Assembly (NCBI GenBank): GCA_000435615.1
Contig: FR882013.1
Location: 15,797 to 24,317, forward strand
DNA: 8,521 bases
Origin: Firmicutes bacterium CAG:238
GTDB lineage: Bacteria; Bacillota; Clostridia; Peptostreptococcales; Anaerovoracaceae
Direction: 5' to 3'
Position 1 is the first letter of the stretch. Each line of letters opens with the position of its first letter. This document shows, piece after piece, positions 1 through 5,266 of this stretch. The position numbers and the translations under genes were made by a program. Below the pieces are notes generated by a model. The model did no database searches and had not been told where the DNA came from. It saw nothing but the letters and a program-made list of their open reading frames with translations.

Positions 1-543
1 ACCAATGTGGAACTGTGGGAAGAAAAAGAAGGGCTGCGGCAGCAAGAAGATATTTCAGAAAAGCCATATGTCAAATACGGAACGCAAGCTGAAATGCACC
101 TGCGCGGTCTGTTCAGGCTTGACTTCCCTGAATATCAGGTTTTCTACGAGGAAGGCAATATGTGGTTCAATGACAAGTTCCCTTTTGCTCATGCATCACT
201 TGACGGCTGGCTGGTGGATCAGGACGGCAGAAAAGGGATTCTGGAAATCAAAACCACAAACATTTTGCAGTCAATGCAGAAGGAAAAGTGGAAGGGCAGG
301 ATTCCTGACAATTACTATATTCAGCTGCTGCATTATTTCATGGTCACAGAATTTGATTTTGCGATCTTGAAGGCACAGTTGAAGTTTGACTATGGCGGTG
401 ACATCGTGCTGCACACAAGGCACTACAAGGTTGAGCGGTCAGAGGTCGAAGCGGACATCAAATATTTGCAAAATTCAGAAATGACATTCTGGAAGCAGCT
501 TCAGGCAGGCAAAAAGCCAGCACTGTTGCTTCCTGAAATATAA
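1..543 (+). CDS. YqaJ/lambda-exonuclease-family recombination nuclease (5' partial)
   Basis: The reading frame is open to the left edge and ends at TAA 541-543, so the N-terminus is missing. The GTG at 7 is probably an internal Val codon, because NVELWEEKEG resembles the internal ELWEEKTG segment of YqaJ proteins. Visible PD-(D/E)XK landmarks are GTQAE (Gly 79-81, Glu 91-93), the SLDG aspartate at 202-204, and LEIKTT with Glu 244-246 and Lys 250-252. They are followed by the YYIQLLHYFMV segment typical of the family. Family members are 5'-3' double-strand exonucleases that make 3' single-stranded tails for a RecT-type annealase. A recT gene lies just downstream, which supports that pairing. 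About 180 residues are visible, against roughly 300 for a full phage YqaJ protein. The family call is firm; exonuclease activity is inferred. Confidence 0.9.
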   Translation, partial: TNVELWEEKEGLRQQEDISEKPYVKYGTQAEMHLRGLFRLDFPEYQVFYEEGNMWFNDKFPFAHASLDGWLVDQDGRKGILEIKTTNILQSMQKEKWKGRIPDNYYIQLLHYFMVTEFDFAILKAQLKFDYGGDIVLHTRHYKVERSEVEADIKYLQNSEMTFWKQLQAGKKPALLLPEI

Positions 544-561
544 GAAAGTGAGGACAAACAA

Positions 562-1371
562 ATGGAATTCAAAATCAACGAAGTGCAGATTCCTGAAAAG
601 CCAACATTCAACTATGAGGAATTGAAGCAGGAACTGCAAGAAAAAGCAAACATGTATGCATCGCTGGTATACGGTGATGACGAAAGCAAGCAGGCAAAAT
701 CCGACAAGGCAAACCTGAACAAGCTGAAGAAGGCACTGAATGACGAACGAATAAGGCAAGAAAAAGAGTACATGAAGCCATTCAATGAATTCAAGGCACA
801 GGTGAATGAGATCATCGGCATCATTGACAAACCTATCAGCGTGATTGATGAACAGGTCAAGCTGTTTGAGGAAAAGCAGAAGGATGAAAAACTGGAAAAA
901 ATCAAGGAATTCTGGGAAGGCACAGAACATCCTGATTGGCTGCATTGCAAGCAGATTTTCGATTCAAAATGGCTGAACACTACAACCAGCATGAAGAAGG
1001 TGCAGGAAGCCATTGAAGAACGGCTGGCACAGATTGATGCGGATGTCAAGACCATTGGCAGCCTGCCAGAATTCAGCTTTGAAGCACTGGAAACCTACAA
1101 GATGGCACTAGACCTGAACAGAGCCATTGCAGAGGGTCAGAGATTGGCAGACATTCAGAGAAGAAGACAGGAATCCGAAGCTGCAAGACTGAAGGCAGAA
1201 GCTGAAAAAACGGTGGTTGAAACCAAAATACCGCCAGCAACAGAGCCAGTCAAAATAGAAGCTGCACCATCAAAGCAATGGATAAAGTTTGCAGCCCTGT
1301 TGTCCACAGAAGATGCAGCAGCACTGAAGGCATTCTGCGACAGCAGAAGCATTGAAATCAAAGCGATTTAA
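562..1371 (+). CDS. DUF1351 family phage protein
   Basis: This 269-residue protein has the start MEFKINEVQIPEKPTFNYEE and the long charged helical body of DUF1351 proteins. These are regularly found between a YqaJ-type nuclease and RecT in Firmicute phages. Residues about 15-130 and 185-220 are rich in Lys, Glu and Gln and probably form coiled coils. A Pro/Thr/Glu linker (about 218-233) leads to a short C-terminal domain (about 235-269, KQWIKFAALLSTEDAAALKAF) that I read as a small protein- or DNA-contact module. The start is supported by GTGAGGA at 548-554, seven bases ahead of ATG 562. The gene sits 18 bp after the nuclease stop. No catalytic motif is visible. Its role is unknown; position suggests it assists the nuclease-annealase pair. 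Confidence 0.85.
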   Translation: MEFKINEVQIPEKPTFNYEELKQELQEKANMYASLVYGDDESKQAKSDKANLNKLKKALNDERIRQEKEYMKPFNEFKAQVNEIIGIIDKPISVIDEQVKLFEEKQKDEKLEKIKEFWEGTEHPDWLHCKQIFDSKWLNTTTSMKKVQEAIEERLAQIDADVKTIGSLPEFSFEALETYKMALDLNRAIAEGQRLADIQRRRQESEAARLKAEAEKTVVETKIPPATEPVKIEAAPSKQWIKFAALLSTEDAAALKAFCDSRSIEIKAI

Positions 1372-1392
1372 GAAAGGTAAAGGTGAAAAGTA

Positions 1393-1539
1393 ATGGCAGG
1401 AAAAATCAAACACATGAAAAGAAGCCACAAGACATATACGAAAAGCCCTGTTTTCAAAAGCAAAGACTGTGCAAAGCATGACTATAGTTTATTCAATTTA
1501 ATTTTCGGAAAGAGAGGAAAATTAAATGGCAGTAGGTAA
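1393..1539 (+). CDS. Small basic phage protein, 48 residues
   Basis: A short open frame starts at ATG 1393 with AGGTGA at 1381-1386 ahead of it and ends at TAA 1537-1539, 14 bp inside recT. The product begins MAGKIKHMKRSHKTYTKSPV and is strongly basic (many Lys, Arg and His), with one Cys and no membrane segment. It fills the otherwise unexplained 154-bp space between the DUF1351 gene and recT, and its overlap with the recT start would couple translation of the two. Small basic proteins of this type are common in phage early operons. I do not recognise a function. The good ribosome site and coupling argue that it is translated, but a leader role for recT alone cannot be excluded. Confidence 0.55.
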   Translation: MAGKIKHMKRSHKTYTKSPVFKSKDCAKHDYSLFNLIFGKRGKLNGSR

Positions 1540-2407
1540 TCATCTGGCAAACAGACAGCAGGGCAGACTTGGCATTGCAGCATATCTGTCACAGGATGCT
1601 GTGAAAACCAAAATCAATGAGGTAATAGGCGGCAAGGACGGACAGCGTTTCATTTCTGCAATCGTATCAGCCACAACTAACAATCCGATGCTTCAGGAAT
1701 GCAGCAACGGTTCAATTTTATCGGCAGCAATGCTTGGTGAATCCCTGAAGCTGTCACCATCACCGCAACTTGGTCAGTATTATCTTGTGCCATTCAATGA
1801 CAAGAACAAAGGCAAGGTGGCACAGTTCCAGCTTGGATATAAGGGATATATTCAGCTGGCAATCAGAAGCGGTCAGTACAAGAAGCTGAATGTGCTGGCA
1901 ATCAAGGAAGGCGAACTGGTCAGATTCGATCCACTGAATGAAGATATTGAAGTCAACTTGATTGAAGATGAAGATGCAAGGGAAGCAGCTGCAACAATCG
2001 GCTATTATGCAATGTTTGAATACACAAACGGCTTCAAGAAAGCCATGTACTGGTCAAAGAAGAAAATGGAAGCACATGCCCTGAAGTATTCACAAGGATA
2101 TGCAGCCGACAAGAGAAAAGGCACGAACTGGACATTCTGGTCAAAGGATTTTGACGGCATGGCATACAAAACTATGCTGCGACAGCTGATTTCAAAGTGG
2201 GGCATCATGTCAATCGAAATGCAATCGGCTATTGATGCAGACATGGCAGTCATCAATGATGACGGAACAAAAGACTATGTTGACAACCAGCCTGAAGCAC
2301 AGGTGATTGAAGCTGAAGCAACAGTGATTGAATCAGAACCAGTGCAGGAAGCACAGAAAGCTATAACCGAAACCAATGAAGTGCAGCAAGCACTGTTTGG
2401 GAAATAG
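1526..2407 (+). CDS. recT: RecT family single-strand annealing protein
   Basis: This 293-residue protein is a clear RecT. Near the N-terminus it has the conserved stretch NNPMLQECSNGSILSAAMLG (about 53-71), followed by SPSPQLGQYYLVPF, and then the family signature FQLGYKGYIQLAIRSGQY (about 101-118). The core ends near WGIMSIEMQSAI (about 225-236). After it comes an acidic tail (about 255-280) with a loose internal repeat, VIEAEATVIESE. RecT proteins bind single-stranded DNA and anneal complementary strands, working with a YqaJ- or RecE-type exonuclease, which here is the gene at the left edge. ATG 1526 follows AGAGAGGA (1511-1518) at seven bases. The length is normal and the frame is intact. 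The acidic tail may mediate partner contacts; that is inference. Confidence 0.96.
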   Translation: MAVGNHLANRQQGRLGIAAYLSQDAVKTKINEVIGGKDGQRFISAIVSATTNNPMLQECSNGSILSAAMLGESLKLSPSPQLGQYYLVPFNDKNKGKVAQFQLGYKGYIQLAIRSGQYKKLNVLAIKEGELVRFDPLNEDIEVNLIEDEDAREAAATIGYYAMFEYTNGFKKAMYWSKKKMEAHALKYSQGYAADKRKGTNWTFWSKDFDGMAYKTMLRQLISKWGIMSIEMQSAIDADMAVINDDGTKDYVDNQPEAQVIEAEATVIESEPVQEAQKAITETNEVQQALFGK

Positions 2408-2421
2408 AAAGGCGGTAAATT

Positions 2422-2823
2422 ATGAGCAAGATTGATTTAAGAGAAATGGTTGGCGGTGCTTTGCAAGACAAGTTCCAGCATTCGTTCGAAAGAGTGATGG
2501 AAAACCTGCAAGATCGCAACACACCATTCAAGGACAAAAGGGAAATTATCATCAAGATGACCTTTGCACAGAATGAACAGCGTGACAATGTGGTGGCATC
2601 GGTTAAAGTGACCGAAAAACTGGCCAGTCAAGGCGAATTGACAACACAGTTTGCAATGGGAAAAGACCTGCGGACTGGTGAAGTAATCGCTGAAGAATAT
2701 GGAAACAACCAGCTAAAAGGTCAGATGGCGCTTGACACTAAAGTGGCAAAGGTTGACATGGAAACTGGCGAAGTGCTGGAAGAAGAAACTGTTGTTGATT
2801 TTAGAAAGGTAAAAGGTGAATAG
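2422..2823 (+). CDS. Conserved phage protein of the group often labelled replication terminator
   Basis: This 133-residue soluble protein starts MSKIDLREMVGGALQDKFQH, with AAAGGCGG at 2408-2415 six bases before ATG 2422. It resembles a group of Clostridial phage proteins found after recT that public annotation often calls replication terminator protein. I recall that label, but I see no sequence basis for it. The first part looks helical (FERVMENLQDRNTP). The middle is beta-rich (KREIIIKMTFAQNEQRDNVV). The C-terminal half holds two similar turns, LRTGEVIAEE (about 82-91) and METGEVLEEE (about 112-121), which suggest a beta-hairpin repeat. The stop codon at 2821-2823 lies 1 bp before the next gene's ATG, so the two are probably translationally coupled. 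Function unknown. Confidence 0.75.
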   Translation: MSKIDLREMVGGALQDKFQHSFERVMENLQDRNTPFKDKREIIIKMTFAQNEQRDNVVASVKVTEKLASQGELTTQFAMGKDLRTGEVIAEEYGNNQLKGQMALDTKVAKVDMETGEVLEEETVVDFRKVKGE

Positions 2824-2824
2824 G

Positions 2825-3538
2825 ATGTTAAAAGAAGCGTTACAGTACATTGTGGGGTTGAGCGAAGCTAAAAAAGAAGTAATACATGGTGATGTGTATT
2901 CGGACAAGCCACTGCACAGAATTGATACATATTGCCCGAAGGCTGACAGTGTGACGGTTCACACGCTGTCAAGTTTGCTGGACTACATAAATGGCACTTC
3001 AGATATATTGGCCGATAAGATGATTGTAGCCGTGGAAAGCCCTACAACAGTGCGGCTGTATTCAGAACTGGATTGCAACCGTGACCGAGAATATTTGATG
3101 GTAGCAGAAGCATTTCTTCCGAAATTTTATTTTAACCAGTTCATTGATCAGGAAAGCTTTTGCATTGCCCTTCAGTCAAAGTTCATTCAGAACGATGATC
3201 GTGACCTGCTGCTGAAGTTTGCAGGTACTGTGGAATCTGGAACTGTCGCACAGTATGGTGATGATGGTGTCACGCAGAAAGCAACAATCAAGACGGGTCT
3301 TGCATCAAAGGGCGAAGCAATCCTGCCGAATCCTGTCAAACTGAAGCCATTCAGAACATTCCTTGAAATTGATCAGCCAGAATCTGATTTTATCTTCAGA
3401 ATGCGTGAAGGTCGCGGTGTGGAATGTGCCATCTATGAAGCTGACGGTGGTGCGTGGCAGATTGAAGCAATGAAAAGAATCAAAGCATATCTTCAGGAAG
3501 CACTGGAAGATATGCCACAGTTTACGGTTATAGCATAA
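2825..3538 (+). CDS. Conserved phage protein, DUF2303-like
   Basis: I chose ATG 2825 over an in-frame GTG at 2816 because the ribosome site AGGTGA (2814-2819) overlaps the GTG and sits five bases before the ATG. The 237-residue product begins MLKEALQYIVGLSEAKKEVI. It carries VHTLSSLLDYI (about 45-55), an MIVAVESPTTVRLYSELD beta segment (about 66-83), DDGVTQKATIKTG (about 150-162) and a C-terminal FRTFLEIDQPESDFIFRMREG block (about 176-196) ending in QFTVIA. The overall pattern matches a family found between recT and ssb in Firmicute phages. It recalls DUF2303 (YfdQ-like), but I hold the DUF number only tentatively. It has no membrane segment or recognised catalytic motif. The location suggests a role in recombination or early takeover; function unknown. 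Confidence 0.75.
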   Translation: MLKEALQYIVGLSEAKKEVIHGDVYSDKPLHRIDTYCPKADSVTVHTLSSLLDYINGTSDILADKMIVAVESPTTVRLYSELDCNRDREYLMVAEAFLPKFYFNQFIDQESFCIALQSKFIQNDDRDLLLKFAGTVESGTVAQYGDDGVTQKATIKTGLASKGEAILPNPVKLKPFRTFLEIDQPESDFIFRMREGRGVECAIYEADGGAWQIEAMKRIKAYLQEALEDMPQFTVIA

Positions 3539-3551
3539 GATTTCAGGCAGT

Positions 3552-3593
3552 TTTTGTGGCTGGTCGGTCAATTTATCAAGATTAGCCACAAAA
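3552..3593. repeat. Perfect 10-bp inverted repeat in the leader of ssb
   Basis: TTTTGTGGCT at 3552-3561 is exactly complementary to AGCCACAAAA at 3584-3593, with a 22-nt spacer. It lies in the 88-bp gap between the previous stop and the ssb start, which is the longest non-coding stretch in the window. Neither strand has a uridine run after the stem, so it is not a standard intrinsic terminator. It could be an mRNA hairpin for processing or stability, or a protein operator. No promoter is evident beside it. Confidence 0.55.
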
Positions 3594-3626
3594 TCACTGT
3601 AAAAGGAAATCAGAAAGGAATAGGGT

Positions 3627-4028
3627 ATGAATAGCGTTGTACTTATAGGCCGCCTGACAAGAGACCCTGAAATCAGGTACACGGCAGGAACACAAATGGC
3701 AGTTTGCACTTTTACGGTGGCAATTGACAGACCTGTGAAAGCAGGCAGTGAAAAACAGACAGATTTTCCAAGGGTCACATGTTTTGGAAAGCAGGCTGAA
3801 AATTGCGAAAGATTTCTTGCAAAGGGTCGGTTGGTCGGTGTGCAGGGAAGAATCCAGACAGGCAGCTATACCAACAAAGACGGTGCGACAGTATACACTA
3901 CAGATGTTGTGGCTGATCGTGTGGAATTCCTTGAATGGGGTGACAGAAAACAGTCTGGTGCAGCAGCGGCAGGTCAGGAAGATGTGCCTGAAGGATTCGC
4001 TGCGATTGATGAAGATATACCATTTTAA
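3627..4028 (+). CDS. ssb: Single-stranded DNA-binding protein
   Basis: This 133-residue protein opens with MNSVVLIGRLTRDPEIRYTA, the usual SSB N-terminus. It continues with the OB-fold strands AVCTFTVAIDRP (about 25-36), DFPRVTCFGKQAENC (about 46-60) and KGRLVGVQGRIQTGSY (about 66-81), and ends with the acidic tip DEDIPF (128-133). The linker between fold and tip is short and Ala/Gln/Gly rich. SSB coats single-stranded DNA during replication and recombination, and the tip normally recruits partner proteins. The intact tip suggests this phage copy can address host or phage partners. AGAAAGGA at 3612-3619 lies seven bases ahead of ATG 3627. It is shorter than a chromosomal SSB (about 150-180 residues), as usual for phage copies. 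Confidence 0.97.
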   Translation: MNSVVLIGRLTRDPEIRYTAGTQMAVCTFTVAIDRPVKAGSEKQTDFPRVTCFGKQAENCERFLAKGRLVGVQGRIQTGSYTNKDGATVYTTDVVADRVEFLEWGDRKQSGAAAAGQEDVPEGFAAIDEDIPF

Positions 4029-4039
4029 GGGGTGATAAC

Positions 4040-4423
4040 ATGAACATTGAAGTCGGAAGCTATGTTCTGAAATCTGATGGGCTTTCCATGTGGATTGAAC
4101 AGAAATACATAGGAAAAAGCAAGGACGGAAAAGAAAAGGAATCTGTAAAAAGGGTCACAGGATATTTGCCAACATTTCAAATGTTGCTTCAGAACTTTGT
4201 GCAGCACAAAGTCAGAGATTCAGAAGCAGTCAATGTGCAAGAAATTCTGAATGATCTGGCGGCTGTTGAAAAAGAACTGCATGTGCTGGCTGAAGGCATC
4301 GGCAAGGAACTTGACAAGAAGGTGAAAAATGAAATGCATTGGAACATCAGAGGAAGAATACAACACAGTCAGACAGAAGAAAAGAGCCACGCTGGTTATA
4401 TACAGAACGCTTTCAGGTCTTAA
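4040..4423 (+). CDS. Small phage protein of unknown function, upstream of rusA
   Basis: This 127-residue frame starts at ATG 4040 behind a strong AAGGGGTGAT site that begins at the ssb stop codon. The N-terminal half (MNIEVGSYVLKSDGLSMWIE, then VTGYLPTFQMLLQNFVQHKV at about 39-58) looks like a compact folded domain shared by phage proteins next to ssb and rusA. Residues about 64-97 form a helix (VQEILNDLAAVEKELHVLAE). The last 31 residues overlap the rusA frame by 95 bp, and their Gln/Ser/His-rich composition looks less conserved than the rest. The true end of the ancestral protein may have been different (see findings). No motif suggests a reaction. Function unknown. Confidence 0.75.
   Translation: MNIEVGSYVLKSDGLSMWIEQKYIGKSKDGKEKESVKRVTGYLPTFQMLLQNFVQHKVRDSEAVNVQEILNDLAAVEKELHVLAEGIGKELDKKVKNEMHWNIRGRIQHSQTEEKSHAGYIQNAFRS
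4319..4324 (+). promoter_or_regulatory. Ribosome-binding site deciding the rusA start
   Basis: AAGGTG at 4319-4324 lies four bases before ATG 4329, inside the upstream gene. It supports starting rusA at 4329 even though this adds about 20 residues before the conserved RusA core. Confidence 0.5.
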
Positions 4424-4745
4424 CGAATATACCAAGGCTTGTAGAAGCAACAAGTTCGTTGGGGCGAAGATGAAAAAAACAACCGAAGATATTATCACAT
4501 GGCACATCATGCAGCAGAAACTCGGACACTTTGAAGGCAAGATCAAACTTGCCTTCAGGTGGTACGAACCGAACAGGAAGCGTGATCTTGACAACATCTG
4601 CTTTGCAAAGAAATTCATTCTGGATGCACTGGTATCATCAGGCACGATTGAAGCTGACAGCTGGCGGTGCGTGGTGGGCTTCACTGATAACTTCTTTGTA
4701 GACAACGATAATCCGAGAATTGAGGTTGATATTTATGAACAATAA
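4329..4745 (+). CDS. rusA: RusA family Holliday junction resolvase
   Basis: The core from TLVIYRTLSGLNEYTKACRS onward is a standard Firmicute-phage RusA. The catalytic block is WYEPNRKRDLDNICFAKKF. Counting from ATG 4329, Asp86 and Asp88 match the paired metal-binding aspartates, Lys94 or Lys95 the conserved lysine, and Asp110 in IEADSW the third acidic position. It ends in DNDNPRIEVDIYEQ. RusA enzymes act as dimers that cut Holliday junctions, here probably during phage recombination or before packaging. ATG 4329 has a good ribosome site but gives a 138-residue protein with an N-terminal extension of about 20 residues (MKCIGTSEEEYNTVRQKKRA) not usual in the family. Starts nearer the core would need CTG (4392). 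The resolvase call is firm; the start is not. Confidence 0.92.
   Translation: MKCIGTSEEEYNTVRQKKRATLVIYRTLSGLNEYTKACRSNKFVGAKMKKTTEDIITWHIMQQKLGHFEGKIKLAFRWYEPNRKRDLDNICFAKKFILDALVSSGTIEADSWRCVVGFTDNFFVDNDNPRIEVDIYEQ
4532..4557. repeat. Perfect 10-bp inverted repeat inside rusA
   Basis: TGAAGGCAAG (4532-4541) and CTTGCCTTCA (4548-4557) are exact reverse complements around a six-base loop, ATCAAA. In mRNA this would be a stable hairpin within the codons for HFEGKIKLAFRW. No uridine run follows, so it is not a terminator. It may be coincidental. Confidence 0.45.
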
Positions 4746-4977
4746 TGTGCTGCATCCGCAGCATTACTGCGGAAAAATCGAAACAATAGATTTTATCAAG
4801 GACAAGCTTGGCGATGGGTTCACACCATACTGTCTGGGCAATGTTATGAAATACATATCACGGTATGACAAGAAAGGCAATCCGCTGGAAGATTTAGAGA
4901 AAGCAGCGGTGTATCTAGGATGGGCGATTGAAGCCATGAAAGGCGGTGGAAGCGATGAAATTAAGAAACATGACTGA
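4735..4977 (+). CDS. DUF3310 family phage protein
   Basis: ATG 4735 lies eight bases after TGAGGT (4721-4726) and overlaps the rusA end by 11 bp. A TTG further upstream (4720) is in frame but has no ribosome site. The 80-residue product matches DUF3310 along its length. It has HPQHYCGKIETIDFIKDKLG at residues 7-26, FTPYCLGNVMKYISRYDKKG in the middle, and the C-terminal DLEKAAVYLGWAIEAM helix. Members are small helical proteins widespread in phages, sometimes annotated as nucleotide kinases, for which I see no supporting motif here (no Walker A). The conserved His/Tyr/Lys pattern is compatible with binding a nucleotide or metal, but that is speculation. It sits between rusA and the initiator region. 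Confidence 0.85.
   Translation: MNNNVLHPQHYCGKIETIDFIKDKLGDGFTPYCLGNVMKYISRYDKKGNPLEDLEKAAVYLGWAIEAMKGGGSDEIKKHD
4748..4773 (+). promoter_or_regulatory. Two mutually exclusive hairpins just after the DUF3310 start
   Basis: TGCTGC (4748-4753) pairs with GCAGCA (4758-4763) around a four-base loop. TCCGCAG (4755-4761) pairs with CTGCGGA (4767-4773) around a five-base loop. Both use bases 4758-4761, so only one can form at a time. They start 13 bases into the coding region, where structure can affect ribosome entry. The pairing is seen in the sequence; a regulatory role is speculation. Confidence 0.25.
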
Positions 4978-5260
4978 ACTTGTCAAAACGATCATGGAAC
5001 AGCAGCCAGAAACGAGATCAAGTGACAGTCTGCTGTATATCGAAGTGCTGAAAAGAACAACAAGCCAGAATGTGCTGAACATGCCAGTATGGTTATTCTA
5101 TCAAAATTTGACTGAATGGCAGCTGCCATCAATTGAAACAGTCGGAAGGTGCAGACGGAAAGCACAGCAGGAGAATCCACACCTGAAGGCAAAGCCCGAA
5201 GTGGAAGATTTCAGGTATGACAGGGAAACAGAATTCATTGAATTTGCTGTGAAAGGGTGA
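4955..5260 (+). CDS. Small helical phage protein of unknown function
   Basis: I take ATG 4955 as the start because AAAGGCGG (4939-4946) is eight bases ahead. An in-frame GTG at 4946 overlaps that site. The 101-residue product begins MKLRNMTELVKTIMEQQPET and has a predicted helical layout. SSDSLLYIEVLKR (about 25-37) is followed by WLFYQNLTEWQLPSIETVGRCRRKAQQENPHL (about 48-79) and a charged C-terminus. The segment LPSIETVGRCRRKAQQENPHL resembles a helix-turn-helix-like motif seen in small proteins that often sit beside rusA or replication genes in Firmicute phages, where their function is unknown. It overlaps the preceding gene by 23 bp, and its stop TGA lies within the next gene's ribosome site. 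Confidence 0.75.
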   Translation: MKLRNMTELVKTIMEQQPETRSSDSLLYIEVLKRTTSQNVLNMPVWLFYQNLTEWQLPSIETVGRCRRKAQQENPHLKAKPEVEDFRYDRETEFIEFAVKG

Positions 5261-5266
5261 TTGGGC

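Noticed and set aside
475..945. Long minus-strand open frame (156 codons) opposite the nuclease/DUF1351 junction
   Set aside because: It lies antisense to two well-supported genes, its product is Phe/Leu-rich in the manner of an antisense shadow, and no ribosome site was noted.
2275..2345. Second iteron-like repeat in the recT tail (GTGATTGAA twice)
   Set aside because: The copies are imperfect and in codon register, encoding VIEAE and VIESE, so a low-complexity acidic tail explains them.
3552..3593. Intrinsic terminator before ssb
   Set aside because: No run of T follows the stem on either strand and the 22-nt loop is long for a terminator.
3305..3778. Minus-strand open frame (157 codons) across the ssb leader
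   Set aside because: It is antisense to the DUF2303-like gene and to ssb, with no recognisable domain. The hairpin in the gap is better read on its own.
3748..4035. Plus-strand 95-codon frame inside ssb
   Set aside because: It is an alternative frame wholly overlapping the clearly functional SSB frame, and its product shows no recognisable motif.
4220..4705. Minus-strand open frame (161 codons) opposite rusA
   Set aside because: It is antisense to rusA, whose catalytic residues are plainly encoded on the plus strand. The frame is long only because of codon bias.
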